Shown here piece after piece: positions 55,123 to 63,238 of a DNA stretch of 64,000 nt (positions are counted from its first letter, which is position 1; the number at the start of each line of letters is the position of its first letter). Source of the DNA: Brevibacterium antiquum CNRZ 918 (GTDB lineage: Bacteria > Actinomycetota > Actinomycetes > Actinomycetales > Brevibacteriaceae); NCBI RefSeq assembly GCF_900169145.1, contig NZ_FXZD01000002.1, positions 248,001 through 312,000 of the forward strand, in the 5' to 3' direction. The notes beneath the pieces are model-generated. The model was not told the origin of the DNA. It ran no database searches and saw nothing but the letters and a program-made list of their open reading frames with translations. A program made the position numbers and the translations under genes.

Positions 55123-57168
55123 ATGACGAACGAGCATCGTCCCGAAGCGGGCCCCCAGGAGGCCTCGAGTTCGTCTCTGACGCCGGACATATCAACAGAG
55201 GGCTCGGTGCAGGCCGAAGCGCGCATCGCGCCGGAGCAGGCTTCATCGACCGACGCCGTCGAGAAGTACGATCGCGAATCGCGCACCCGTGACGTCTGGT
55301 CGACGAAGCTGGCGCTGCCGCTGACGATCTTCGCTGTTGGGCTCTCGCTCTATCAGATCTACTACGCCCTCTTCGGAGGTCCTCCGACGCTCGTCCACCG
55401 TGCCATCCACGTGGGAGCGATCCTCGTGCTCTGCTTCGCTGTGCAGCGCTTCCGCCTCGGCGAGAAGCGCAGAACCCCGCCTTGGTACGACTGGCTGTTC
55501 ATCGCCGGCTCGATCGCCATCGTGGTCTATCTCGCTGTCGTATTCGAGAAGCTGACCGTCAGCGGCGGACGCTTCGACCCCATCGATGTCGTGTTCTCCT
55601 CGCTGTGCCTGCTCCTCGTGCTCGAGGCAGCACGCCGGGTCACCGGGCCGGTGCTGCCGATCCTCGCCGTGCTCTTCATCGTCTACGACTACTACGGGCG
55701 ATCGATGCCCGGACTCTTCCGGCACCGCGGCTATGACCTCGACCAGATCGTCACGTTCATGTACGAGTCGACTGAGGGAATCTTCTCAACGGCGATCGGA
55801 GTGTCCTCGACCTACATCTTCCTCTTCATCCTGTTCGGTGCCATCCTGCAGAAATCGGGAATGGGCCAGTTCTTCAACGACATCGCGATGGCCCTGGCCG
55901 GGCAGGCGCGTGGAGGTCCCGCGAAGGTCGCGGTCCTCGCATCGGGCTTCCTCGGCTCGATCAACGGTTCGGCGATCGCCAACGTCGTCACCACCGGCGC
56001 ATTCACCATTCCGATGATGAAGCGGGTGGGGTATCACCGCAACTTCGCCGGGGCAGTGGAATCGGCCGCCTCGGTGGGTGGTCAGATCATGCCGCCGATC
56101 ATGGGTGCGGCGGCCTTCATCATGTCCGAGACACTCGGCATCCCCTACACTCAGATCGTCCTCGTCGCCATCATTCCCGCCGTGCTCTACTACTTGGCGA
56201 TCCTCATCCAGGTCCACCTGCGTGCGACCAGCCAGGGCCTCAGCGGCATCAGCCGCGAGAACCTGCCGGCGGTGATGGAGGTGATGAAGGCACGCGGGCA
56301 TCTGCTGCTGCCGCTGCTGTTCCTGCTCTACATGCTCTTCTTCTCCGGAACGACGATCCTCTTCGCCGCGGTGACCACGATCTTCGTGACGGTGGCCGCA
56401 GCGATGGTGCGCAAGACGACCCGGATGTCGATGCTGGACATCGTCCACGCCCTGCGAGACGGCGCGCTCACCGCAGTCTCCGTGGCGGTGGCCTGTGCCT
56501 GTGTGGGCATCATCGTCGGTGTGGCCACCCAGACCGGCTTCGGCGTGAAACTGGCCGGGACGATCGTGACCATCGGCGGCGGCTTCCTGCTGCCGACGCT
56601 GCTGATGACGGCGGTCGCCTGCATCATCCTGGGCATGGGGCTGCCGAGCATCCCCGCATACATCATCGTGTCCACGATGGCGGCTCCGGCTCTGGTCCAG
56701 CTCGAGGTTCCTGCCCTGGCTGCACACCTGTTCGTGTTCTACTTCGGGCTCTTCGCCAACATCACGCCGCCCGTTGCGCTCGCGGCCTTCGCCGCGGCCG
56801 GACTCTCCGGCGGCAGCCCGATGCGCACAGGATTCCTGGCGATGCGTCTGGCCCTCGGCGGACTGATCGTGCCCTTCGTCTTTGTCTATCAGCCCGAACT
56901 GCTCATGCTCGACGGCACACTGTGGGACACGGCCCGAGCCACGGTCATCCTGCTCATCGGTGTCTGCCTCATCGCCGTAGCTGCGGAAGGGCAGCTCTTC
57001 GTTCCGCTGCCGCCCTGGCTGCGGGGTCTCCTCGTCATCGGCGCGATCGGCCTCGTCACCCCGAGCTACATCTTCGACCTCATCGGCGCCGTCGTGGCGG
57101 TCGCTGCCTTGGCCATCACGATGGTGATGGCCAAGCGGCAGGACAGACTTGCGTGGAGAGAGATCTGA
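55123..57168 (+). CDS. TRAP transporter permease, fused small and large subunits
   Basis: This 681-residue membrane protein fuses the four-TM DctQ-like and twelve-TM DctM-like parts. The N-terminal 55 residues are polar. GSINGSAIANVVTTGAFTIPMMKRVGY, read in parts, and SVGGQIMPPIMGAAAFIM are typical of the DctM half, as is LGMGLPSIPAYIIVSTMAAPALV. TAXI-type systems commonly use this fused permease. With the TAXI lipoprotein it would import a small organic acid using a sodium or proton gradient. The next gene is a pirin 73 bp downstream. Confidence 0.92.
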   Translation: MTNEHRPEAGPQEASSSSLTPDISTEGSVQAEARIAPEQASSTDAVEKYDRESRTRDVWSTKLALPLTIFAVGLSLYQIYYALFGGPPTLVHRAIHVGAILVLCFAVQRFRLGEKRRTPPWYDWLFIAGSIAIVVYLAVVFEKLTVSGGRFDPIDVVFSSLCLLLVLEAARRVTGPVLPILAVLFIVYDYYGRSMPGLFRHRGYDLDQIVTFMYESTEGIFSTAIGVSSTYIFLFILFGAILQKSGMGQFFNDIAMALAGQARGGPAKVAVLASGFLGSINGSAIANVVTTGAFTIPMMKRVGYHRNFAGAVESAASVGGQIMPPIMGAAAFIMSETLGIPYTQIVLVAIIPAVLYYLAILIQVHLRATSQGLSGISRENLPAVMEVMKARGHLLLPLLFLLYMLFFSGTTILFAAVTTIFVTVAAAMVRKTTRMSMLDIVHALRDGALTAVSVAVACACVGIIVGVATQTGFGVKLAGTIVTIGGGFLLPTLLMTAVACIILGMGLPSIPAYIIVSTMAAPALVQLEVPALAAHLFVFYFGLFANITPPVALAAFAAAGLSGGSPMRTGFLAMRLALGGLIVPFVFVYQPELLMLDGTLWDTARATVILLIGVCLIAVAAEGQLFVPLPPWLRGLLVIGAIGLVTPSYIFDLIGAVVAVAALAITMVMAKRQDRLAWREI

Positions 57169-57241
57169 GAGGCTGCGACCCCGAGATCGTCCAGCGCGGC
57201 CTACACTGGCTTTGAGGTCGCAGTGTGAAGGGACGGCAGAC

Positions 57242-58339
57242 ATGAGCAATGTGGAGACGAAACCGACGGAGGTCGTCTGCAAACCCGGAGGCCTGCCGGG
57301 ACCCGAATGCGCACAACAGGGCAGGGCGCCGGTCGAGATCCTCACTGCCCGCGACGTTCCCCTGGGCGGACCGCGTGCCATGAGCGTGCGCCGCACCCTG
57401 CCGCAGCGACAGCGTTCCCTCATCGGCCCCTGGTGCTTCGTCGACCACTACGGGCCCGATGATGTCTCGACCTCGGGCGGCATGGACGTCGCCCCGCACC
57501 CGCACACAGGTCTGCAGACGGTCAGCTGGCTCTTCGCGGGCGCCGTCGAGCACGTCGACTCCGGTGGAAACACCGGTCTGGTCCTGCCCGGGGAGGTCAA
57601 CCTCATGACCTCGGGTCGCGGCATCTGCCATTCCGAGGTCTCGACGGAGGACACGACGGCGCTGCACGGAGTCCAACTGTGGTTGGCGCTGCCCGATTCC
57701 GTGCGACATCGAGAGTCCCGAGACTTCGAGCACTTCGCCCCAGAGGTCGCTTCCTTCGACGGTGGCGAGATGCTCGTCTTCCTCGGCGAGCTGTGGGGAA
57801 CGCGCTCACCCGTGAACACATATTCCCCGCTCATGGGCGCCGAGGTGCGCCTGCGTCCGGGAGCCGCCGTCGACCTGCCCGTCAATGCGGGCTTCGAACA
57901 CGGAGTCCTCGTCGATTCCGGCGACATCACCGTCGAAGACGTTCCCCTGCCCGCGAATGCCCTCGGCTACACCGGCGTGGGCCTGTCCGAGATGCGCATC
58001 ACCAACCGCGCCGAGACCGACGCCCGCATCGTCCTCATCGGAGGCGAACCCTTCGACGAGGAGATCCTCATGTGGTGGAACTTCATCGGTCGCACCCATG
58101 AGGAGATCGCCGCCTACCGTGAGGAATGGCAGGCAGAAGGCGAGCGTTTCGGGGTCGTCGACGGGTACGTCGGCAAGGGCGGTCCCGGGCAGAACGCCGA
58201 CGGGCTGTCCAGGCTTCCCGCGCCGAGGTTGCCCGACGTCCGCATCAAAGCGCGGAGGAATCCGCCGCCCCACGTTCACGCCGACCCTGAGGCCACCTCG
58301 AAGACTGAGAGCCCGCAGAACAAGGAGACTCAACAATGA
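57242..58339 (+). CDS. Pirin-family protein
   Basis: This 365-residue cupin has the pirin domain with metal-binding histidines in APHPHTGLQTVSWL and the Glu/His pair in GRGICHSEVS, followed by the C-terminal pirin domain (IGGEPFDEEILMWWNFIGR). It is longer than usual. An N-terminal extension holds two cysteines (VVCKPGGLPGPECAQQG) and the last 40 residues are polar. Pirins can act as quercetinases or redox-linked regulators. It begins at ATG 57242 and overlaps the GNAT gene by four bases. Confidence 0.87.
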   Translation: MSNVETKPTEVVCKPGGLPGPECAQQGRAPVEILTARDVPLGGPRAMSVRRTLPQRQRSLIGPWCFVDHYGPDDVSTSGGMDVAPHPHTGLQTVSWLFAGAVEHVDSGGNTGLVLPGEVNLMTSGRGICHSEVSTEDTTALHGVQLWLALPDSVRHRESRDFEHFAPEVASFDGGEMLVFLGELWGTRSPVNTYSPLMGAEVRLRPGAAVDLPVNAGFEHGVLVDSGDITVEDVPLPANALGYTGVGLSEMRITNRAETDARIVLIGGEPFDEEILMWWNFIGRTHEEIAAYREEWQAEGERFGVVDGYVGKGGPGQNADGLSRLPAPRLPDVRIKARRNPPPHVHADPEATSKTESPQNKETQQ

Positions 58340-58704
58340 GCGAAGCACTGACCGACAAGACCGGCGAGGCCGTCACCGTCGACCTCGACGAAGCCCGCGG
58401 CGCCTACGTCATCATGGACGCCTCAGGCACTGACGCCGGCCGTGCCTTCTACATCACCGGGCCTGATGGAGCGCGGATCTTCCATCACACCGAGGTTGAT
58501 GATGCATTCGGCGGTCGTGGACTCTCGAAGGTGCTGATCGCTCAATCGTTGGAAGGCAGTCGTGAGCAGGGGGTGACAGTGGTGCCCGTGTGCCCGCTGT
58601 TCGTGAAGAAGCTCGCCGATACCGGTGATGACTACCTGGCCCAAGGCGGACGATTCCGCAAGGCCACCGGTGCCGACATCGATCTCGTCAAACGGGAGGC
58701 CTGA
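58336..58704 (+). CDS. Short GNAT acetyltransferase-like protein
   Basis: This 122-residue protein is a paralogue of the GNAT at 53041. It contains IFHHTEVDDAFGGRGLSKVLIAQS, with the GRGLSKVL acetyl-CoA loop, and VVPVCPLFVKKLADTG, the same VVPVCPLF segment. It lies four bases inside the pirin gene end and is followed three bases later by the AhpD-like gene, forming a pirin-GNAT-AhpD transcript. The substrate is unknown. Confidence 0.83.
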   Translation: MSEALTDKTGEAVTVDLDEARGAYVIMDASGTDAGRAFYITGPDGARIFHHTEVDDAFGGRGLSKVLIAQSLEGSREQGVTVVPVCPLFVKKLADTGDDYLAQGGRFRKATGADIDLVKREA

Positions 58705-58707
58705 AGA

Positions 58708-59076
58708 GTGTCACGCGCCAACGTCAATCGCCCCTACATCGACAAGGTCCACCCCGAGGTCTACAAGCCCATGATCCAGGCCGCAGCAGCTTCGCGGAAG
58801 GCCGGGGTCGAGGAACTCAAGCTCGACCTCCTGCCCACCTGGCGTGAGGCCGAGATCTTCGACGATCAGGAACGTTCGGCTCTGCTGCTGGCGGAGACGC
58901 TGACCGTCATCGACAAGGCCGCCGACCGGGATGCGATCGCCGCCGAAGCCGGCGAATACCTCAGCGCCGACCAGATCTCGGCAGTCGAATGGACCGTGAC
59001 GCTGATCAACGCGTTCAACCGCATCTCGATCGCCAGCAACCACCCTGTCGCCCGCCCACGGACCGCAGAGAGCTGA
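58708..59076 (+). CDS. AhpD/carboxymuconolactone decarboxylase-like protein lacking its CxxC segment
   Basis: The 122-residue product opens with HPEVYKPMIQAAAASRKAG and continues directly with VEELKLDLLPTWREAEIFDDQERSALL, read in parts. In AhpD-like relatives about 40 residues with INGCAFC-DMH (the redox-active CxxC and His) separate these two halves. The protein shown has no cysteine at all, so this segment is absent and peroxidase chemistry is impossible. The frame is otherwise intact. The start is GTG 58708, following GGGAGG. It is either a non-catalytic survivor or a recent in-frame deletion. Confidence 0.78.
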   Translation: MSRANVNRPYIDKVHPEVYKPMIQAAAASRKAGVEELKLDLLPTWREAEIFDDQERSALLLAETLTVIDKAADRDAIAAEAGEYLSADQISAVEWTVTLINAFNRISIASNHPVARPRTAES

Positions 59077-59128
59077 GAACGCGGCCGAGCCAGGCCGAGT
59101 GCACAACCCTGATCGAAAGGACCACCTG

Positions 59129-60145
59129 TTGACTGCGCGAATCGATTTCCGCTCCGACACCGTCACCACACCCAGCGAGGGAATGCGCAGGGCCATGGCC
59201 GACGCCGAGGTGGGCGATGCCGTCTACGACGAAGACCCGACGACCAACCGGCTCGAGTCGATGACCGCCGAACTCCTCGGCCAAGAGGCGGGACTGTTCT
59301 TCCCCTCCGCCACGCAGGCCAACCTCGCCGGCATCATGGCCCACTGCGGCCGCGGAGACGAATACATCGTCGGCCAGACCGCACACGCCTACCGCGACGA
59401 GGGCGGGGGAGCCGCGGTGCTGGGATCGATCCAACCGCAGCCATTGCCCAACGAACCCGATGGCATCATCGACCTCGAGGCGATCACCTCGGCGATCAAA
59501 CCCGATGACTTCCACAACCCGATCACCAGGCTGCTGACGGTGGAGAACACGTACAACGGTCGTCCCCTGCCCGAGGACTATGTGCGGGATGCGACCGAAC
59601 TGGCTCACAGCCGTGGTCTGGCGACCCACCTCGACGGGGCGCGGATCATGAACGCGGCCGTGGCAGTCGGGGCTGAACCGTCGTCGATCACGGGCAGGTT
59701 CGACTCAGTGTCACTGTGCCTGTCGAAGAGCCTGGGCGCTCCGGTCGGCGCGCTGCTCGCCGGTTCGAAGGAGCTCGTCGCACGTGCCAAGCGCATCCGC
59801 AAGACTCTCGGCGGTGGAATGCGCCAGACCGGAGTGCTCGCCGCTGCAGGCATCTACGCTCTCGAGCACAATGTGAGCCGGCTGCGTGAGGACCATGATC
59901 GGGCGACCCGGCTGTCTGAGGTCTTCCGAGAGTTTCCCGAGCTCGGGGCCGGCCAGGCGCGGACGAACATGGTCTTCCTGTCTCCGGACGACGTCGATAT
60001 GAAGGCCTTCACCTCGTTCCTCGCCGAGCGCGGCATCATCACCGGTGGCGGGCACGGGGGCCAGCGCTGGGTCACGCACCTCGACATCGACGACGAGGCG
60101 ATTGAGAACGTCCGTCGGGCGTGCAAGGAGTTCTTCGGACGGTAG
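59129..60145 (+). CDS. Low-specificity threonine aldolase
   Basis: This 338-residue PLP enzyme cleaves L-threonine or L-allo-threonine to glycine and acetaldehyde. It opens with FRSDTVTTPSEGMRRAM. The PLP lysine sits in SVSLCLSKSLGAPVG. LATHLDGARIMNAAVA carries the cofactor-binding Asp. I start at TTG 59129 because GAAAGGACC stands eight bases before it, whereas an upstream in-frame ATG (59099) has no ribosome site and would read MHNPDRKDH first. It converges with the MFS pseudogene with an 11-bp gap. Confidence 0.88.
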   Translation: MTARIDFRSDTVTTPSEGMRRAMADAEVGDAVYDEDPTTNRLESMTAELLGQEAGLFFPSATQANLAGIMAHCGRGDEYIVGQTAHAYRDEGGGAAVLGSIQPQPLPNEPDGIIDLEAITSAIKPDDFHNPITRLLTVENTYNGRPLPEDYVRDATELAHSRGLATHLDGARIMNAAVAVGAEPSSITGRFDSVSLCLSKSLGAPVGALLAGSKELVARAKRIRKTLGGGMRQTGVLAAAGIYALEHNVSRLREDHDRATRLSEVFREFPELGAGQARTNMVFLSPDDVDMKAFTSFLAERGIITGGGHGGQRWVTHLDIDDEAIENVRRACKEFFGR

Positions 60146-60156
60146 GTTCGCAGGCC

Positions 60157-61186
60157 TCAGCTCTTGTGCGGGCCCGCGTAGATGCGGCGGCTGACGACGA
60201 TGGCGACGGCGCATGTGATCGCGAACAGCAGCGTCCACTGATTCTTGTCGCCGAGTCCACCGCCGAGCGCGGCGCCGGCTGCGCTGCCAGCGAAGAGGGT
60301 GCCGGCGAAGAACGAGACGACCGTTCCGCGAGCCTGCGGCAGAACACCGGTCGCCCCACGTCTGCAGGGAGGAGTGTTGGAAGGACCAAGTCGTGCCGAG
60401 CAGGAGTGCGGCGATGATGACCGTGGTGATCGACAGGTGCACGGCGAGGAGTCCGAAGGCGAGCACCGTCGCGCTGCCGCCGATTGCGATGAGTCGCGGC
60501 ATTGACAGGCGAGAGCTGAGGGCCTTGACCATGCGGCTGGTGATGATGACGCCGACACCGTATGCGGCGGTGGCCAGGCCGGCGATCGCAGCGCCAGTGC
60601 CTTGGGACTGCAGGGCCGGGGCGAGCAGGGTGAGGACCCCGAGGACCACGGCGCCTTCGATGTAAGCCAAGCCGATGACGATGAGCACCCACCGGTGGGT
60701 GATTGCGGCACGGATAGTGGCAACGACGCTGCCTGGCTGCTCCCTGGACGGTTCAGACAGCCGGCGCAGACCGAAGGCGCATCCGACGGCGAGGACGGCC
60801 GGGATGGCGAAGACCACTCGCCAGTCGATGAAGTGGGCGAGGACGCCGGCCGGTGCTGTGGCACTGGCGGTTCTGACGGCGATGGCGGCCATGAGATCGG
60901 TGAGTGCGGGCTGACGATTCGCCTCGTCGACGGTGTCGCCGACATAGGTCATCGAGGTCGGGACGATGGCTCCGTAGAACGCACCGGACAGGGCGCGAGT
61001 GATGACGAGGATGCTCAGTGTCGGGGCGAAGGTCGCCGCCACGCCTGTGAGGGTTGCGCCGAGGTCGTGGGCCACGAGAACGATGAGCGGACTGATCGCG
61101 AAACGGTCGAAGCTGGAGACGAACGCGGCCAGCGAAATCGACAGCGGGGGACGCGTTGGCGCGGGAGGGACTTCGTCGGGGCCCAC
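60157..61186 (-). pseudogene. MFS transporter with a frameshift and missing TM2 region
   Basis: The GTG start at 61186 leads to VSSFDRFAISPLIVLVAHDLG (TM1) and then, without the expected TM2 and loop with G-x3-D-R-x-G-R, directly to TGVAATFAPTLSILVITRALS. A motif A is not present. Later TM segments are good, but at about 60355 the frame shifts: TWGDRC should be TWATGVLPQARGTVVS, restored by removing one G from a GGGG run. With that correction the protein is 342 residues, compared with about 390-400 in relatives. The tail VSRRIYAGPHKS is intact. Function is most likely lost. Confidence 0.8.
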
Positions 61187-61254
61187 GCTCGACTACTGCA
61201 CTCCGAGCCGAGAACCACCTCGGCGGTCGACGGCATCTGAGCAGGTCAGAATGC

Positions 61255-61665
61255 TCAGTTGATGATCTTCGCTGTGGGGTCGGCGTGGAGTTTCGCCAGT
61301 TTGTCCCGCCAGTCCTGAAGCTCCTCGGGAGTCAGGCGTTTGAAGTCGGTGACCTCACGGACGACTCGTAAAGGGGCGGTGCTGCGATAGGACCGGGTGG
61401 GATTTCCCGGGAACTTCTTGTCGGTGACGTTTGGGTCATTCTCAAAGTCACCGGTCGGCTCGACCTCATAGACATGAGGCTCCCCGTCCAGCGCGGTGAT
61501 CTCCGCGGCGAGGCCCGCACCATCGGTGAGTGCGGTGAAATAGATGTGGTTCATGACAACCTCTGGCCGGTAGTTCGAATTGAACCCTGCTCTCAGCAGG
61601 TCACCGACCTCCAGTTGAGCCTTGGTGCCATGGAAGAACGGACCTTCTTCGAGTGCATCAGTCAT
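61255..61665 (-). CDS. arr: NAD-dependent rifampin ADP-ribosyltransferase (Arr)
   Basis: This 136-residue enzyme inactivates rifampin by ADP-ribosylation. The family motifs FFHGTKA (H12), NHIYFTAL (Y42) and FENDPNVTDKKFPGNPTRSYRS (D77, read in parts) are present. H12, Y42 and D77 are spaced exactly as H19, Y49 and D84, the catalytic residues I recall for the Mycobacterium smegmatis enzyme. The start ATG 61665 is preceded by the AT-rich GAATATACG stretch in the upstream direction. It lies 68 bp from the MFS pseudogene on the same strand, a plausible but unproven pairing. Confidence 0.9.
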   Translation of the reverse strand: MTDALEEGPFFHGTKAQLEVGDLLRAGFNSNYRPEVVMNHIYFTALTDGAGLAAEITALDGEPHVYEVEPTGDFENDPNVTDKKFPGNPTRSYRSTAPLRVVREVTDFKRLTPEELQDWRDKLAKLHADPTAKIIN

Positions 61666-61722
61666 GGCGTCGAATATACGCCCGGAGCCTGGAAACGACC
61701 CCCAGCTGTGGAGGATAAAATG

Positions 61723-61774
61723 GAACCCAGCAGCCCTATTCTTCGGCTTTGAGCCAGGGCTCCTTCCCGGGTTC
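61723..61774. promoter_or_regulatory. Two-tier hairpin between arr and the Nramp-like gene
   Basis: GAACCC (61723-61728) pairs with GGGTTC (61769-61774), and inside it AGCCCT (61732-61737) pairs with AGGGCT (61756-61761). This gives a nested stem of 52 bases. It lies 58-109 bp upstream of the arr start codon on the minus strand, and about 150 bp before the Nramp-like start. It could be a leader hairpin of either gene. Confidence 0.4.
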
Positions 61775-61922
61775 TGAGACTTAAATCCCGACATGTGACG
61801 GTCTCGTCCATACTCATCTGAGCGAACGACACCACCGTGCACGGCATCCGTGCGAATGAAGCTCATTCAGACGCCGCCAGAGCCGTCGCCGACGAACCCC
61901 ATGAAGGAGCCACACCCCTCCC

Positions 61923-63233
61923 ATGCCCTCCGAGACGACGACACAGACGAAGGGCGCCACCACCTCGGCGCCCGCATCATTGACCGGGCGGCTGCGACTG
62001 ATCGGACCGGGCATCGTCCTCGCCCTGGCCAGCGTCGGTGCCTCGGACATGATCACGACAATGAACTCCGGTGCCGAGTACGGATTGGCGCTCGTCTGGG
62101 TCTTCACCGTCGGCATCATTTTGAAGTTCGTCCTCTCCGAGGCTGTCTCGCGACTGCAGATGAGTGGGGATCGATCCCTGCTGTCTCACCTGACGACCTT
62201 CGGTGGACGGCTGTTCCCAGCCCTGTTCCTCATCGCCGAACTCCTCGTCGGCCTCTTCTTCGGCGCCGGCGTCATCGCCGTGACGACGAACATCCTGCAG
62301 GCACTCTTCCCCGTGCTGTCGTTCTGGCCGACCGCGGTCGTCGTTCTGCTCTCCGCCGCGATCCTCGTCGGCATCGGGCGCTACAGCGTGGTGGAGAAGG
62401 CGATGATCGGCTTCGGGATCATCATGTTCTTCGGCATCCTTGCGCTGGCGATCTCCGTGCTCCAAGGGCAGGGCGCCCAGGAAGTGGCCGTCGAGACCAT
62501 CGCTCCGACCTTCCCGAACGGGTCGAGTATCACCGTCATGTCACTCATCGGCGGGGTCGGCGGAGCCACCGGAATCCTCGCCTATTCGTTCTGGATCCGG
62601 GAGAAGTCCTGGCGTGATGCCGCGTGGAAGCCAGTCGTGCGCATCGACCTGTTCATCAGCTACGGGCTGGTCTTCGTCTTCGCCGTGGCCATGAGCGCGG
62701 TGGGCGCCTTCATCCTCTACGGACAGGGCTTCACGATCGCCGACAACGGCTCGCTCTTCGCCATCGCCGACAACCTGGTCTCTCGCATCGGCGAACCTGG
62801 CCGCATCGTCTTCCTCATCAGCTTCCTTGCCGTCGTCTACACCAGTGTGCTCGGCGGTTTCTCCGGCATCGCCTATGTCACCGCCGACTGCATCCGCGTC
62901 CTCAGGCGGTATCCCCACCAGGACAAGCCCGAGTTCGAGATGTCGGCGAAGTCAGTCGAGTTCCGTGGAGTGCTCGTCTACCTCAGCATCGCAGCGTTGG
63001 TGATCATGAGCTTGGGCAAGCCGGTGACCCTGGTTCTCATCTACGCCGCAATCAGCGCCTTCATCCTGCCGGTGCTCGCGTTTGCGCTCCTCGTCATCCT
63101 CAACCGTTCATCGGTGCCAGCCGCACTGAGGAACAAGGGGTTGTCGAATGTGCTGCTCACCGTGTGTTTCCTGCTGTTCGGATTCCTTGCCGTGCTGCAG
63201 GTGCGGGAGTCGTTGATGGGGCTGCTGGGGTAA
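61923..63233 (+). CDS. Nramp-like divalent metal transporter with altered metal motifs
   Basis: This 436-residue membrane protein with about 11 TM helices has the Nramp layout. In TM1 the expected DPGN motif is replaced: GPGIVLALASVGASDMITT aligns without gaps to GP...DPGN, giving GASD. In TM6 the MPH motif is replaced (GATGILAYSFWIRE). Other parts (SEAVSRLQMSGDRSLL, ADNLVSRIGEPG) are Nramp-related. The changed metal-site residues suggest a different ion or no manganese transport. The start at ATG 61923 has AAGGAG about 14 bp upstream. Confidence 0.83.
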   Translation: MPSETTTQTKGATTSAPASLTGRLRLIGPGIVLALASVGASDMITTMNSGAEYGLALVWVFTVGIILKFVLSEAVSRLQMSGDRSLLSHLTTFGGRLFPALFLIAELLVGLFFGAGVIAVTTNILQALFPVLSFWPTAVVVLLSAAILVGIGRYSVVEKAMIGFGIIMFFGILALAISVLQGQGAQEVAVETIAPTFPNGSSITVMSLIGGVGGATGILAYSFWIREKSWRDAAWKPVVRIDLFISYGLVFVFAVAMSAVGAFILYGQGFTIADNGSLFAIADNLVSRIGEPGRIVFLISFLAVVYTSVLGGFSGIAYVTADCIRVLRRYPHQDKPEFEMSAKSVEFRGVLVYLSIAALVIMSLGKPVTLVLIYAAISAFILPVLAFALLVILNRSSVPAALRNKGLSNVLLTVCFLLFGFLAVLQVRESLMGLLG

Positions 63234-63238
63234 TTTTC

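Noticed and set aside
55786..57423. A 545-codon minus-strand frame opposite the TRAP permease.
   Set aside because: It is a shadow of the TRAP gene with extreme His/Arg/Asp/Gly composition and no family motifs.
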